A stretch of DNA of 64,000 bases from Solwaraspora sp. WMMD1047 (lineage in GTDB: Bacteria > Actinomycetota > Actinomycetes > Mycobacteriales > Micromonosporaceae), in NCBI RefSeq assembly GCF_029626155.1, contig NZ_JARUBL010000001.1, positions 4,382,501-4,446,500 on the forward strand. Direction: 5' to 3'. The number at the start of each line of letters is the position of its first letter. Position 1 is the first letter of the stretch. This document shows positions 24,533 through 35,672 of this stretch, piece by piece. The notes beneath the pieces were generated by a model. The model made no database searches, was not told the DNA's origin, and was given only the letters and a program-made list of their open reading frames with translations. A program made the translations under genes and the position numbers.

Positions 24533-25918
24533 TCAGTCGCGGAGCGGGTACGGGATGAAGGTGCTGCGGTTCTCGTCGACGTCGAGCTGGCGGCTGATCG
24601 GCGGCGCGGCCCGCTGCGGGCAGGTCATCCGCTCGCAGGTCTTGCAGCCCGGCCCGATCGGGATGGCCGCGTCGGCGGCGTACAGGTCCATGCCGGCGGA
24701 GTAGACCAGCCGGTTGGCGTGCCGGACCTCGCAGCCCAGGCCGATCGCGTACGTCTTGCCCGGCTGGCCGTAGCCGCCGTGGTGCCGGGTCACCGTGCGG
24801 GCGATCCAGAGGTAGCGCTGCCCGTCCGGCATCTCCGCCACCTGGGTCACCACCCGCTCCGGGGCGCCGAACGCCTCGTAGACGTTCCACAGCGGGCAGG
24901 TGCCGCCGGTGCGGGAGAACGGGAAGCCGGTGGCGGACTGCCGCTTGGACATGTTGCCGGCCCGGTCGACCCGGACGAAGGAGAACGGCACCCCGCGCGC
25001 CTTCGGCCGCTGCAACGTGCTCAGCCGGTGGCAGAGCGTCTCCCAGCCGATCCGGTAGTGCTCGGTGAGCAGCTCGATGTCGTAGCGGCGGGCCTCCGCG
25101 TCGGCCAGGAACCGCTCGTACGGCAGCACCAGCGCGGCGGCGAAATAGTTGGCCAGCCCGACCCGGGTCAGGATCTGGGTCTGCACGTCCTCGAACCGCT
25201 CCTCCTCGATGATCTCGTCGATCACGTCGGCGTACTCCAGCAGGGCGATCTGGGCGCCCATCCGGATCGCCTCCTGGCCCGAGCGCAGCGAGGTGGACAG
25301 GTGCAGGGTGCGGGTGGCCGGCCGGTAGCGGTGCAGTTCCCCGCCGAGCGAGCCGCCGTCGTCGTGGGAGATCCGCACCCCGTGCCGGTCGGCGAGCCGG
25401 CCGGACAGGGCGGCGCGGGCTTCGCCCCGGCGCAGGCCGATCCGCGCGGCCAGCTCCTCGGCCGCCTCGTCCAGCGCCGGTACGTAGTTCTGCCGCCGGT
25501 AGAAGAACTCGGTGACCTGGTCGTGCGGGCTGCTGCCGACCAGGTCCCGGTCCCCCACCAGCTCGGCGAGCTGCTCGTCGACCTGGCGGTAGCGGCGATG
25601 CAGGTCGATCACGGCCTCGGCCACCTCGGGCAGTCGGCTGGCCAGCTCGGTCAGGTCGGCGATGCTGGCCCGGGCGGTAAGCGCCTCCCGCAGACCGGAG
25701 ACGAGCCGGGGGGTGTCGTGTGGGGCGAAGACGGTCGGGTCGATCCCGAACACCTCGGTAATACGCATGAGTACGGGCACCGTCAACGGCCGGGAATCGT
25801 GCTCGATCTGGTTCAGGTAGCTGGCCGAGATGTTCAGTTGGCGGGCCAGCTCGATCTGGCTGATGCCGCGGTCCTCGCGCAGCCGGCGCAGCCGGGCGCC
25901 GCCGAATGTCTTGGCCAT
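24533..25918 (-). CDS. ramB: RamB-like short-chain fatty-acyl-responsive regulator
   Basis: 461 residues. It begins with an XRE helix-turn-helix ('RLRRLREDRGISQIELARQL', 'NISASYLNQIEHDSRPLTVP'), followed by an ImmA/IrrE-like region and the RamB-type C-terminal domain ending in a cysteine cluster 'GPGCKTCERMTCPQRAAPP'. RamB controls acetate and glyoxylate-cycle genes (aceA, aceB) in corynebacteria and mycobacteria. Here it is divergent from aceA, 184 bases away, with a matching palindrome at 25982-25998. The regulatory assignment is therefore well supported by context. Confidence 0.85.
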   Translation of the reverse strand: MAKTFGGARLRRLREDRGISQIELARQLNISASYLNQIEHDSRPLTVPVLMRITEVFGIDPTVFAPHDTPRLVSGLREALTARASIADLTELASRLPEVAEAVIDLHRRYRQVDEQLAELVGDRDLVGSSPHDQVTEFFYRRQNYVPALDEAAEELAARIGLRRGEARAALSGRLADRHGVRISHDDGGSLGGELHRYRPATRTLHLSTSLRSGQEAIRMGAQIALLEYADVIDEIIEEERFEDVQTQILTRVGLANYFAAALVLPYERFLADAEARRYDIELLTEHYRIGWETLCHRLSTLQRPKARGVPFSFVRVDRAGNMSKRQSATGFPFSRTGGTCPLWNVYEAFGAPERVVTQVAEMPDGQRYLWIARTVTRHHGGYGQPGKTYAIGLGCEVRHANRLVYSAGMDLYAADAAIPIGPGCKTCERMTCPQRAAPPISRQLDVDENRSTFIPYPLRD

Positions 25919-25981
25919 GCGAACGCCTCCTGCCCTGGTGAGCCGCGTGCCACCCAGCTTAGCAGCGATGAAAAGTCACCC

Positions 25982-25998
25982 TTTCGCAAGTTAGCAAA
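25982..25998. promoter_or_regulatory. Probable RamB operator
   Basis: TTTCGCAAGTTAGCAAA is a near-palindrome in a locally AT-rich patch of the ramB-aceA intergenic region, resembling the A/T-flanked TTTGCAAA-type RamB boxes known from Corynebacterium. Its position allows control of both divergent promoters. Confidence 0.5.
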
Positions 25999-26102
25999 AT
26001 GGGCCGAAGACTTTTCAATTCTTCGCTGTTTCCGTATCTCGACCGGCCCGCCCGGCCCATGTCACGGTGTCTGCACGGGGCCGACCGCTGGAGGAGAATC
26101 GA

Positions 26103-27370
<1,268 letters not shown>

Positions 27371-27374
<4 letters not shown>

Positions 27375-28957
27375 GATACCAGGTGACCGGCGAGATGGCC
27401 GAGCGGTTCGACGAGGTGCTCACCGGCGAGGCGCTGGAGTTCGTGGTCGCGCTGGACAGCGAGTTCGCCGCCCGCCGGGTGGCGCTGCTGGACGCCCGGC
27501 GGGCCCGCCGCGCCCGGTACGCCACCGGCCAGTTCCCCGACTTCCTGCCCGAGACGATCGGGGTGCGGGCCGACCCGAACTGGCGGGTGGCGCCGATCGC
27601 CCCCGGCCTGGCCGACCGGCGGGTCGAGATCACCGGCCCGACCGACCGGAAGATGACCATCAACGCGCTCAACTCCGGCGCCAAGGTGTGGCTCGCCGAC
27701 TTCGAGGACGCCACCGCGCCGACCTGGCACAACGTCATCGCCGGGCAGCTCAACCTGATGGACGCCCTGGACCGGCGGATCGACTTCACCGACGACCGGG
27801 GCAAGCGGTACGCCCTCGGCGAGGAGCTGGCCACCATCGTGGTCCGGCCGCGCGGCTGGCACCTGGTGGAGAAGCGGATCGTGGTCGACGGCCGGCCGAT
27901 CTCGGCGAGCCTCGTCGACTTCGGGCTCTACCTCTACCACTGCGGACGGCGGCAGATCGACGCCGGTCGGGGGCCGTACTTCTACCTGCCGAAGCTGGAG
28001 ACCCACCGGGAGGCCCGGCTCTGGAACGACATCTTCGTCTTCGCCCAGCACTACCTGGGCCTGCCGATCGGCACCATCCGGGCCACCACCCTGATCGAGA
28101 CCATCACCGCCGCGTTCGAGATGGAGGAGATCCTGTACGAGCTGCGCGAGCACTCGTCCGGGCTGAACGCGGGCCGGTGGGACTACATCTTCAGCGTCAT
28201 CAAGAACTTCGGGCAGTGGCCGGACTTCGTGCTGCCGGACCGCTCCGACGTGACGATGACCGTGCCGTTCATGCGGGCGTACACCGAACTGCTGGTGCGG
28301 ACCTGCCACAAGCGCGGGGCGCACGCCATCGGCGGGATGGCCGCGGTCATCCCCAGCAAGGACCCGCAGGCCAACGAGGCGGCGCTGGCGAAGGTCCGGG
28401 CCGACAAGCAACGGGAGGCCGGCGACGGGTTCGACGGCTCCTGGGTGGCGCATCCCGGCCTGGTGCCGGTCTGCCGGGAGGTCTTCGACGGGGTGCTCGG
28501 TGACCGGCCGCACCAGCACGAGCGGCTGCGCGACGAGGTCGCGGTGACCGCCGCCGACCTGCTGGCGGTGGACAAGACCCCGGGCCAGGTCACCTCGGCC
28601 GGGCTGCGGTCGAACGTGGCGGTGGCGTTGCGCTACTTCGACGCGTGGCTCGGCGGCACCGGGGCGGTCGCCCTGTACGGGCTGATGGAGGACGCCGCCA
28701 CCGCCGAGATCGCCCGCTGCCAGGTGTGGCAGTGGATCCAGCACGGCACTCCGCTGGCCGACGGCGGCACCGTCACCGAGGAGCTGGTCCGGTCGATCCT
28801 CGCCGACGAACTCGACGCCCTCGCGGGCGATCGCGAGGGCGCCGAGCGGGACCGGGCGGTCGCCTCGGCAGAGCTGTTCGAGTCGACCGCGCTGGGCGAG
28901 GACCTGCCCGCCTTCTTCACCACAGCCGGCTCCGCCACCTGCGTTCGCGACAGGTGA
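27371..28957 (+). CDS. aceB: Malate synthase A
   Basis: 528 residues from ATG 27371, overlapping the aceA stop. It condenses glyoxylate with acetyl-CoA to malate. The malate synthase signature is complete in '[17 protein letters not shown]', and '[20 protein letters not shown]' is the conserved loop of isoform A. Length agrees with MSA (about 530 residues) rather than the longer MSG. With aceA it forms a two-gene operon for growth on acetate, fatty acids or other C2 sources. A hairpin follows. Confidence 0.96.
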
Positions 28958-29031
28958 CACCCGACACCTGGTGTGCTTCATCCAAGGCATAGACAGCTCC
29001 CGGGCCGCCGCCACGCCAAGAACTGGCGATG

Positions 29032-29066
29032 CCCGCCCCTCCATCAATCCGAGACGGAGGGGCGGG
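29032..29066 (+). terminator. Terminator hairpin after aceAB
   Basis: Perfect 11-bp stem CCCGCCCCTCC / GGAGGGGCGGG with a 13-base loop, about 75 bases past the aceB stop codon; it also lies downstream of the convergent DUF6881-like gene and could end both transcripts. Confidence 0.7.
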
Positions 29067-29109
29067 AACGGCACAACACCGCGGCTAGACGCACAGCCAC
29101 ACCACACGG

Positions 29110-29391
29110 TTAGGCACTGGCTTGCGCGGCGCTCCAAGCACGCTCGAATTCCTCCGAGGTTATCAGCTCAGCTCGACAGTCGGACTGGCTCGAAATTTCC
29201 TCAACCGATGGAAATGGGATCTCCGCGAGACCCACCGTTGCCGTCTCGTGGTTCCCGTTGGCCCACTCGGTCCTTCCATCACGGTAGAGCTGGACCTTGC
29301 GGATCTCGTAGTCATCCTCACCGATCTCGCTAAAGTAGAGCACAGGGTCATCCGGGAAGTCGTGCTCCCACTCGACCTTGACGTACCTCAT
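29110..29391 (-). CDS. DUF6881-like small protein, putative immunity protein for the RHS toxin
   Basis: 93 residues (MRYVKVEWEHDFPDDPVLYF...). It is a small acidic protein whose strands 'YFSEIGEDDYEIRKVQLYRD' and helical end 'SEEFERAWSAAQ' resemble DUF6881 proteins, which are frequently encoded next to polymorphic toxins. It starts 2 bases after the stop of the 2036-aa RHS toxin and shares the low GC of the toxin tip. Position, size and composition argue for an immunity protein; direct evidence is lacking. Confidence 0.65.
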   Translation of the reverse strand: MRYVKVEWEHDFPDDPVLYFSEIGEDDYEIRKVQLYRDGRTEWANGNHETATVGLAEIPFPSVEEISSQSDCRAELITSEEFERAWSAAQASA

Positions 29392-29393
29392 CC

Positions 29394-32300
29394 CTAGTTC
29401 CTCCCGGAGCTGACGATGCGCCCAGTTAGATCGAGTGGCCCACTATTCGGGACCACGAAGACTCCCGGCCTTCCCTGGACCACTTCGAGCCCTCTCACAT
29501 CGATCTCAATGTAGTGGGTGAACTTGCGTCCAGCCCATGGGACCCTCAGGAAGGCTGCGGAGAGCTGCCCTAGCGTCTTAGTTCCGGGTTTGATGTCAGT
29601 TAGATACTGCCCGTCGCCATAGCGGGCATCCTTCGGGTTGTTCGCCTTCAGAGAAGGACGCAGCTCACCGCTCGCGAGGATTGCGTCATGACCTCTCTTA
29701 TCGGTGTAGTGATAGAGAGTATCGCAGTTATGCACCAGTACGGGCGTGGTGCCGGCTTCCACATAGTACGTGTGGGTGTCGTTGACGGTGAGGTTGTGGA
29801 CGGTGGCCTGGCGGGTGTGGCGGGAGAGCTTTGCGACGGTGACCGGGGTGCCAAACTCGTCGCGGAGTTCGTCGCCGACTTTGAGGTGGGCGGCTTCGGC
29901 CCAGCCGCGGGTGGGGCTGTAGAAGCGGTGGCCGTCGGTGGCGGTGACGGTGGCAGGTGGACCGCCGCCTCCGGCGCCGGCACCGACCAGGGTGAGGTCG
30001 ATCAGGTGCTTGGTGCCGGTGCCCTCGACGGCCGCCGTCACCTGCTGAGGATTCGTCTCCCCGGTCTCCGGATCGGTCGCCACGACCGAGTCGCCGGGCT
30101 CGACCTGCTCGATCGGCTTGCTGGACCCGTCGGCCATCCGCACCGGCGTGCCAGGAGCGAATGAGTTGACCCCACGCCCCTTGGCGATCTTGCAACTCTC
30201 CCCGCCCGTGTTCTCCTGCCGTTGCTTCGCCTGACGCTGTTTGAGCCCCTCGGTCTGTTTCCGGGTGGTGTTCTTGGCCTGCGCCCCGGCGGTCTTCGCC
30301 CCGCCGGCGTTGTTCGCGACCTGCTTGGCGTACTTGTTGGCGTCAGCCGCCTCGTCCGCGGTCGCGCCGGCCTTGCGGACCTTCTGCGGGATCTTGGCCA
30401 GCGCGGCCCGGGCGGCGCGGAGTTTCCCGTACGACTCGACAAGTCGCCGACCGACCCCGACAGCCTTGATCATGACCTTCGCGGCCTTGAACATCTTGCC
30501 CCACGGCACCGCCTGCAGCGCCGTCGAGATGCAGGCCACGATGTCGCCCTCGGTGACGCACTTCTTGGCGTCGTTGAACCCGACCAGATCCAGGATCAGG
30601 TTGATGATCTCGTCGGCGATCTGGGCGATGAACCCCTCCGCCTCGGTGACCAGATTCTTGGCGCCCAGGTAGGCCGGGTTGTCCACGCAGTTCGGGTCGC
30701 TGCTGTTGGCCTCGCACTGCTCGGTGCCGCCCGGCGTGACGGGCTCGGTCGGGGTGTCGACGGTCGGGGTTCCGCCGCCGCCCCCGCCGCCGTCGTCCAC
30801 CCGCAGGCCGGTCGGATCCGTGTGCACGGTGGGCTGGTTGTTCGCGTACGCGTAGGAGGAGATCGCCGGGCTGGTCGCCGCGGTCGGCGCCGGGTCGGTG
30901 GCGTCGAACCGGCCGGTGCCCGGGTCGTAGTTGCGGGCCCGCAGCTGGTACCGGTCACCCTGGCTGGTGTCGTGGTAGCCGCCGGCGTACTGCATCGGGT
31001 TTGCGGGAGCGTCGGCGGAGAGCTTGCGCCCACCGTCGGTGAGTCCCTCGCCCCTGGCCACCCCGAACGGGTCGTACTCGTAGGCCCACTGCTGGGCGCC
31101 GTCGGGGGCCAGCACGTCGGCGACGCCGCCGAGCCAGTCCTGGGTGTAGGAGTACGCGGCACCGTCCGGGGCGAGCAGCGCCAACGGGTTGCCGCCCGGG
31201 TCGTACAGGTAGCCGCGGGTGGTGGTGCCGGCGCCGGTGGTCTCCGACTCGGTGGCCAGCATCGGCATCGGCGCGTTGAGGTCCCAGTCCCATTCCTGGG
31301 TACGCGCGTCCGCGCCGCTGCCGCTGGTGGCGGTGACCCGGTTGCCGAGCGCATCGTAGCGGTAGTCGGTGGTCCGGCCGCCGATGGTGGCCGAGGTCAT
31401 CGTGTGGTCGAGGGCGTAGGTGTACCGGTCGGCACCGGCGCGGATCTGGTTGCCTTCCAGGTCGTAGTCGAAGCTGCGCTCGGTGGAACGGCTGCCAGTG
31501 GTCACCTCCCGCTTGAGCTGGTCGGCCGCGTCGTAGGTGTAGGTCGTGGTGGTGTTCTCGCCCGGCGCGGTGACCTTGTGCGTGGCGCGGTTGCCGACCA
31601 GGTCGTAGGTGTAGTCGAGCCGCTCGGCCACCGGCCCGGCGCAGGTCTGGGCGCCGTAGCAGGCCGCCGTGATCCGGTTGGCGGCGTCGTACTCGTAGGC
31701 GGTGGTCTCGGTGATGGTGGGCTGGCCGGGCTCGCCGCGCCGGGTCGTGATCTGCTTCGGGTTGCCCACCGGGTCGGGGGTCAACTCGAACGCCGACAGC
31801 ACCTGGTCGCCCCGGTGGTTGTCGACGCTTGTCAGGCGGCCGGCGCGGTCGTAGCCGCGGTCCTGGACGACGCCGGTGGACTCGGGGTAGGTGACGGTCG
31901 TGAGGTTGTCGGAGACGTCGTAGTCGAAGCCGTACCGCGATGACGTGCCGGCCTTGGCGACGGTGAGCGCCCGGACCCGGTCGCCGGCGTCGTAGTCGGC
32001 GGTGACGACCGTGCCGTCCGGGTAGGTGCGGTTCTTGACCCGGTCGTCGCCGTCGTAGGTGTAGCCGAAGATGTCGTCGCCGCGAACGGCCCTGATCAAC
32101 CGGTCGGTCTTGTCGTACTCCCAGGTCCGCAGGCCGGTCGGGTCGGCCGCCTCGACCGGGCGGTTCTTGGCGTCGTAGGCGTAGGTGTAGCGGTCCCCGC
32201 CGGCGCCGAGCTGCTTCGAGACGAGCCGGTTGAGGTTGTCGTAGCCGTAGAAGATCGTCCGCGCCGGGCGGTTCGGGTCCGGCCGTGGGCCACCCGGGTC

Positions 32301-35300
32301 GCCCGGTTCGACCTGCCGGGCGGTGACCTGCTCGATCAGGTTGGAGTCGCGGTCGTAGACCAGATCCCGGCGCCGACCCAGCGGATCGGTCGACACGGTC
32401 AACCGGCCGGCCCGGTCGTACTCCATGCTGGCCACCCGCCCCAGCGGATCGGTCCGCTTGATGACCTGGCCGTTGGCGTTGTAGCCGTAGGAGGTGGACT
32501 GGTGCGGCTGGGCGTCCGGGCCGGTCACCGTCGCCAGCCGGTCGGCGGCGTCGTAGCCGTACCGGGTGGTCTTGTTGTTGGCGTCGGTGAGCGACACCAC
32601 CCGGTTCAGCGCGTCGTAGCCGGTGCGGGTCACGTTGTCCAGCGGGTCGGTGACCGACTCCAGGTTGCCGGCCCGGTCGTAGGCGTACCGGGTGGTGTAC
32701 TGGTCCGGGTCGGCGCCCGCGACGTTGCCGCGCGGCTCGGTGATCGCGATCGGTCGGCCGTCGTCGTCGTACCGCCAGGTGATGACGCCGTCGGTCGGGG
32801 TGACCTGGCGGATCGGGTTGCCGGCCTCGTCGTAGTCGATCTGGGCGGCGCCGGCCGCCCCGGACGACCCGTCGCGCCGGTTGGCCTCGTCGAACGAGTG
32901 GGAGAGCTTCTCCCCCCGCTCGTTCGTCATCTCGGTGACGTTGCCGTTGTTGTCGTAACCCACCTTCGTGGACTCGTTGAACTGGTCCCGCTGCTCGTTG
33001 GGGCGGTCCAGCTCGTCGAAGGCGGTGTCGACCTGCACCCGCTCGCCGTCGGTGCCGTACGGCTTGTCGGCCCGGATCAGGTTGCCGTTGTAGTCGTAGT
33101 GGAACCGGGTGGTGAACGGCTCGGCATGCTCCGGGTCCGCGTTGCCGCGCGGCGAGGTCTCGGTGGCCACCCGGCCCTCGGCGTTGTAGGTCCAGGAGGT
33201 CTTGTTGCCCTCGCCGTCGGTGACCGAGTCCCGCCGCCCACCGGGCGTCCACGCCTGCGCGGTGACGTTGCCGATCGGGTCCTTCACCTCGGTCAGCCGG
33301 CTGTTGCGGTCGTAGGTCATCCGGGACGAGTTGGAGAGCGGGTCGGTGCTGACCACGACGTTGCCCAGTTCGTCGTAGTCGGTGCGGAACGGCTGCGGCT
33401 TGCCGGGCTGCCAGACCTCCCGGATCCGGTTCTGCTGGTCGTAGACGAACCGGGTGCGGTAGGCGTCCCGGTTGCCGCCGGCCACCGTGCCGCGCGGGTC
33501 GACGAGCGAGGTCATCCGGCCGGTCAGGTCGTAGAACATCTCGGTGCGGCGCCCGGTCGGGGTGATCTCGGCGGTGCGGTTGCCGTGCGCGTCGTACTCG
33601 TAGCGGGTGACCTTGCCGCGCGGGTCGGTCCGGCTGATCTGCTGACCCCGGCTGTCGTACGCGTAGGTGTAGCCGCGTTCCTGCTTGGGGTTGCGCTGCG
33701 CGGTCATCTCGTTGAACTGGTTGAACTCGTACACCCAGGTGTTGCCGCGGCCGTCGCGGTGCTCGGTCAGGTTGCTGCGGTCGTCGAAGGTGCTCGCCGT
33801 GGTGAACGCGAACGGGTCCGGTGCCCGGCGCGCGACCGGGTTGCCGTCGTCGTCGTGCCGGGTCTCCTCCTGGTTGCCCTTCGGGTCGACGACCAGGCTG
33901 CGGCGCAGCTTGCCGTCGTAGCGGTGCACGACCACGTCCTGATTGCTGTTGCGGGAGAAGAGCAGCACGTTGTCGCGGTAGCCGTCCACCATCGCCACCC
34001 GGTCCGGGTCGGTGGTGGTGGCCAGCAGGGTGGCGCCGGCCTCGCTGCCCGCCGTCCACCCGAAGGTGGTCTGCCCACCCTCCGGGTCGGTCTGGGTGGT
34101 GACCCGACCGGCGGCGTCGTACGAGTTGCGGATCGCGGTGTTGCCGCGGGCGTCGGTGATCGACGTCAGCCGGCCGGCGCCGTCGTACTGGTAGGAGGTG
34201 TTGAAGCCGCGCGGGTCCTGCACCTTGCCCAGCCGCCCGGCGTCGTAGTCGAACTGGACCGAGCGGTTGTCCGGCAACGTGATTTTGCGGATCAGGCGCA
34301 GGTCGGTGCGGTGCTCGATGGTCACCACCCGGTTCGACGCGTCGGTGATCCGGGTCAGCAGGCCGGTGGTGTCGTAGGTGAGCGTCAGGCCCAGGCCCCG
34401 CGCGTTGGTGATCGAGATCAGCCGGCCCTGCGCGTCGAAGCGCAGCCGGCGCTGGTCGGGCGGCACCAGTTGCCACCCGCCGCCGGTGACGGCGGTGAGC
34501 TTGGCCCGGATGCCGGCCGGCGGGTCGTACGAGCCGTCACCGGTGCGCCGGTAGACCGCCTCGGAGCCGTCCTCGGCGCGGACCCGCACCGAGCCGCCCT
34601 CGTCGGCGACGATGCGCGCGTCGTAGCTCCACGACCAGCCGGTGCCGAACATGCCGGCGGTCGGGTTCGCCGACGAGTAGTAGCGGACCGCGTTGAAGGC
34701 GATCCCGGCCGACGGCATCACCAGATCCGGCTCGGTACGCGAGAAGGCGCCGGTGGCGGTGTTCACGCCGGCCCCGCGGACCGCCTGGCCGGTGAGCGTC
34801 GGGCCGAGCACGGTCGGGCAGCCGCAGCCGGCGGCCTGCGCGGCGGGGATCGCCGGCGGCGCGGGGGTGGCGCGCGGCGCGGCCTCGTTCGACGGCGGCG
34901 ACACCACCTCGGAGCCGTCCGGCTGTCCGACGGTGATGACCACCGTGTAGCGCCGGTCCGGAGCCAGCACCCAGCCGTCGGCGGCGCCGAAGCTGCGGCA
35001 GAACCGGCGTGGGCTGCGGCACTCGGCCAGGTCGGACTGGCCCAGCACCACCGAGCGCTGCTCCTGCCCGGACTCCACATCGGTCACGGTCGCCCACCAC
35101 TGCGCCCACGAATCCGGGTTGCCCCGGTCGACGTCGCCGTCGAAGTAGGCCACCAGCGAGGTGTCGCCGAGCAGGTAGCCGGCGCGCAGGACCGGCTCCG
35201 ACGCCGCGTTCATGGTCTGTCCCGGGGCGGCGGCCCGGGCGAGCGCCGACCGCTTGGCCGGCTTCGGCTCGCCGGCGGCGGCGACCACGGGCGGTACGGC

Positions 35301-35504
35301 GGGTGCTGTTTCGCCCTCGGGTAGTCCGTGTCGTGGTGTCGCCGTCTCCGGCAGGGGCCGCTGCACCGGGCCCCGGCCGGGTGCGGCGACCGGTGGTGCG
35401 GCGGCCCCCGCCGCGTTCGCGAATGGCGTCACCACCAACAGCGAGGCGAACAGAACTGCGGCCAGGGCGTGACAGAGCAGCCGGAATCCCGGTGTGACCC
35501 CCAT
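29394..35504 (-). CDS. RHS/YD-repeat polymorphic toxin with HINT domain and HYD1-type ADP-ribosyltransferase tip
   Basis: 2036 residues; GGGGAG precedes the start. A Sec signal lies at about 1-32 (LLCHALAAVLFASLLVVTPF, ANA). About 40 YD repeats of the type 'YxYDxxGRL' fill roughly 330-1500, followed by the RHS core (YDPFGVARGEGLTDGG... 'LRARNYDPGTGRFDATDPAP'). An intein-like HINT domain spans about 1779-1927 ('VNSFAPGTPVRMADGSSKP' ... 'TTPVLVHNC'). The last 109 residues (1928-2036) carry 'LYHYTDKRGHDAILASGELR' and 'ARYGDGQYLTDIKPG', the signature of HYD1 ADP-ribosyltransferase toxins. The protein is probably exported, releases its tip through HINT and RHS processing, and poisons competitors. 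GC drops in the tip, the usual sign of toxin-tip exchange. The DUF6881-like gene is its likely immunity partner. Confidence 0.88.
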   Translation of the reverse strand: MGVTPGFRLLCHALAAVLFASLLVVTPFANAAGAAAPPVAAPGRGPVQRPLPETATPRHGLPEGETAPAVPPVVAAAGEPKPAKRSALARAAAPGQTMNAASEPVLRAGYLLGDTSLVAYFDGDVDRGNPDSWAQWWATVTDVESGQEQRSVVLGQSDLAECRSPRRFCRSFGAADGWVLAPDRRYTVVITVGQPDGSEVVSPPSNEAAPRATPAPPAIPAAQAAGCGCPTVLGPTLTGQAVRGAGVNTATGAFSRTEPDLVMPSAGIAFNAVRYYSSANPTAGMFGTGWSWSYDARIVADEGGSVRVRAEDGSEAVYRRTGDGSYDPPAGIRAKLTAVTGGGWQLVPPDQRRLRFDAQGRLISITNARGLGLTLTYDTTGLLTRITDASNRVVTIEHRTDLRLIRKITLPDNRSVQFDYDAGRLGKVQDPRGFNTSYQYDGAGRLTSITDARGNTAIRNSYDAAGRVTTQTDPEGGQTTFGWTAGSEAGATLLATTTDPDRVAMVDGYRDNVLLFSRNSNQDVVVHRYDGKLRRSLVVDPKGNQEETRHDDDGNPVARRAPDPFAFTTASTFDDRSNLTEHRDGRGNTWVYEFNQFNEMTAQRNPKQERGYTYAYDSRGQQISRTDPRGKVTRYEYDAHGNRTAEITPTGRRTEMFYDLTGRMTSLVDPRGTVAGGNRDAYRTRFVYDQQNRIREVWQPGKPQPFRTDYDELGNVVVSTDPLSNSSRMTYDRNSRLTEVKDPIGNVTAQAWTPGGRRDSVTDGEGNKTSWTYNAEGRVATETSPRGNADPEHAEPFTTRFHYDYNGNLIRADKPYGTDGERVQVDTAFDELDRPNEQRDQFNESTKVGYDNNGNVTEMTNERGEKLSHSFDEANRRDGSSGAAGAAQIDYDEAGNPIRQVTPTDGVITWRYDDDGRPIAITEPRGNVAGADPDQYTTRYAYDRAGNLESVTDPLDNVTRTGYDALNRVVSLTDANNKTTRYGYDAADRLATVTGPDAQPHQSTSYGYNANGQVIKRTDPLGRVASMEYDRAGRLTVSTDPLGRRRDLVYDRDSNLIEQVTARQVEPGDPGGPRPDPNRPARTIFYGYDNLNRLVSKQLGAGGDRYTYAYDAKNRPVEAADPTGLRTWEYDKTDRLIRAVRGDDIFGYTYDGDDRVKNRTYPDGTVVTADYDAGDRVRALTVAKAGTSSRYGFDYDVSDNLTTVTYPESTGVVQDRGYDRAGRLTSVDNHRGDQVLSAFELTPDPVGNPKQITTRRGEPGQPTITETTAYEYDAANRITAACYGAQTCAGPVAERLDYTYDLVGNRATHKVTAPGENTTTTYTYDAADQLKREVTTGSRSTERSFDYDLEGNQIRAGADRYTYALDHTMTSATIGGRTTDYRYDALGNRVTATSGSGADARTQEWDWDLNAPMPMLATESETTGAGTTTRGYLYDPGGNPLALLAPDGAAYSYTQDWLGGVADVLAPDGAQQWAYEYDPFGVARGEGLTDGGRKLSADAPANPMQYAGGYHDTSQGDRYQLRARNYDPGTGRFDATDPAPTAATSPAISSYAYANNQPTVHTDPTGLRVDDGGGGGGGTPTVDTPTEPVTPGGTEQCEANSSDPNCVDNPAYLGAKNLVTEAEGFIAQIADEIINLILDLVGFNDAKKCVTEGDIVACISTALQAVPWGKMFKAAKVMIKAVGVGRRLVESYGKLRAARAALAKIPQKVRKAGATADEAADANKYAKQVANNAGGAKTAGAQAKNTTRKQTEGLKQRQAKQRQENTGGESCKIAKGRGVNSFAPGTPVRMADGSSKPIEQVEPGDSVVATDPETGETNPQQVTAAVEGTGTKHLIDLTLVGAGAGGGGPPATVTATDGHRFYSPTRGWAEAAHLKVGDELRDEFGTPVTVAKLSRHTRQATVHNLTVNDTHTYYVEAGTTPVLVHNCDTLYHYTDKRGHDAILASGELRPSLKANNPKDARYGDGQYLTDIKPGTKTLGQLSAAFLRVPWAGRKFTHYIEIDVRGLEVVQGRPGVFVVPNSGPLDLTGRIVSSGRN

Positions 35505-35672
35505 GAAAAGCTCCCCGTGATCAAGTGGTTACCACCAGACCGGGTCACCCTGACCTATTGATCTTTCTTGATGCAATGCCAATTTCCGACAGCCGGAAGA
35601 CATTCATGAATCACCTGCGACCAATCCGCCGGACAGTCAGTATTCGACAGCCGATCAGCGGGCCGGTTAGGG

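Noticed and set aside
30222-31943. 573-codon plus-strand frame
   Set aside because: Antisense shadow of the RHS gene with no domain-like content.
32502-35324. Long open frame of 940 codons on the plus strand
   Set aside because: It is antisense to the RHS gene; its low-complexity Val/Gly/Arg composition follows from high GC3 and YD repeats on the other strand.
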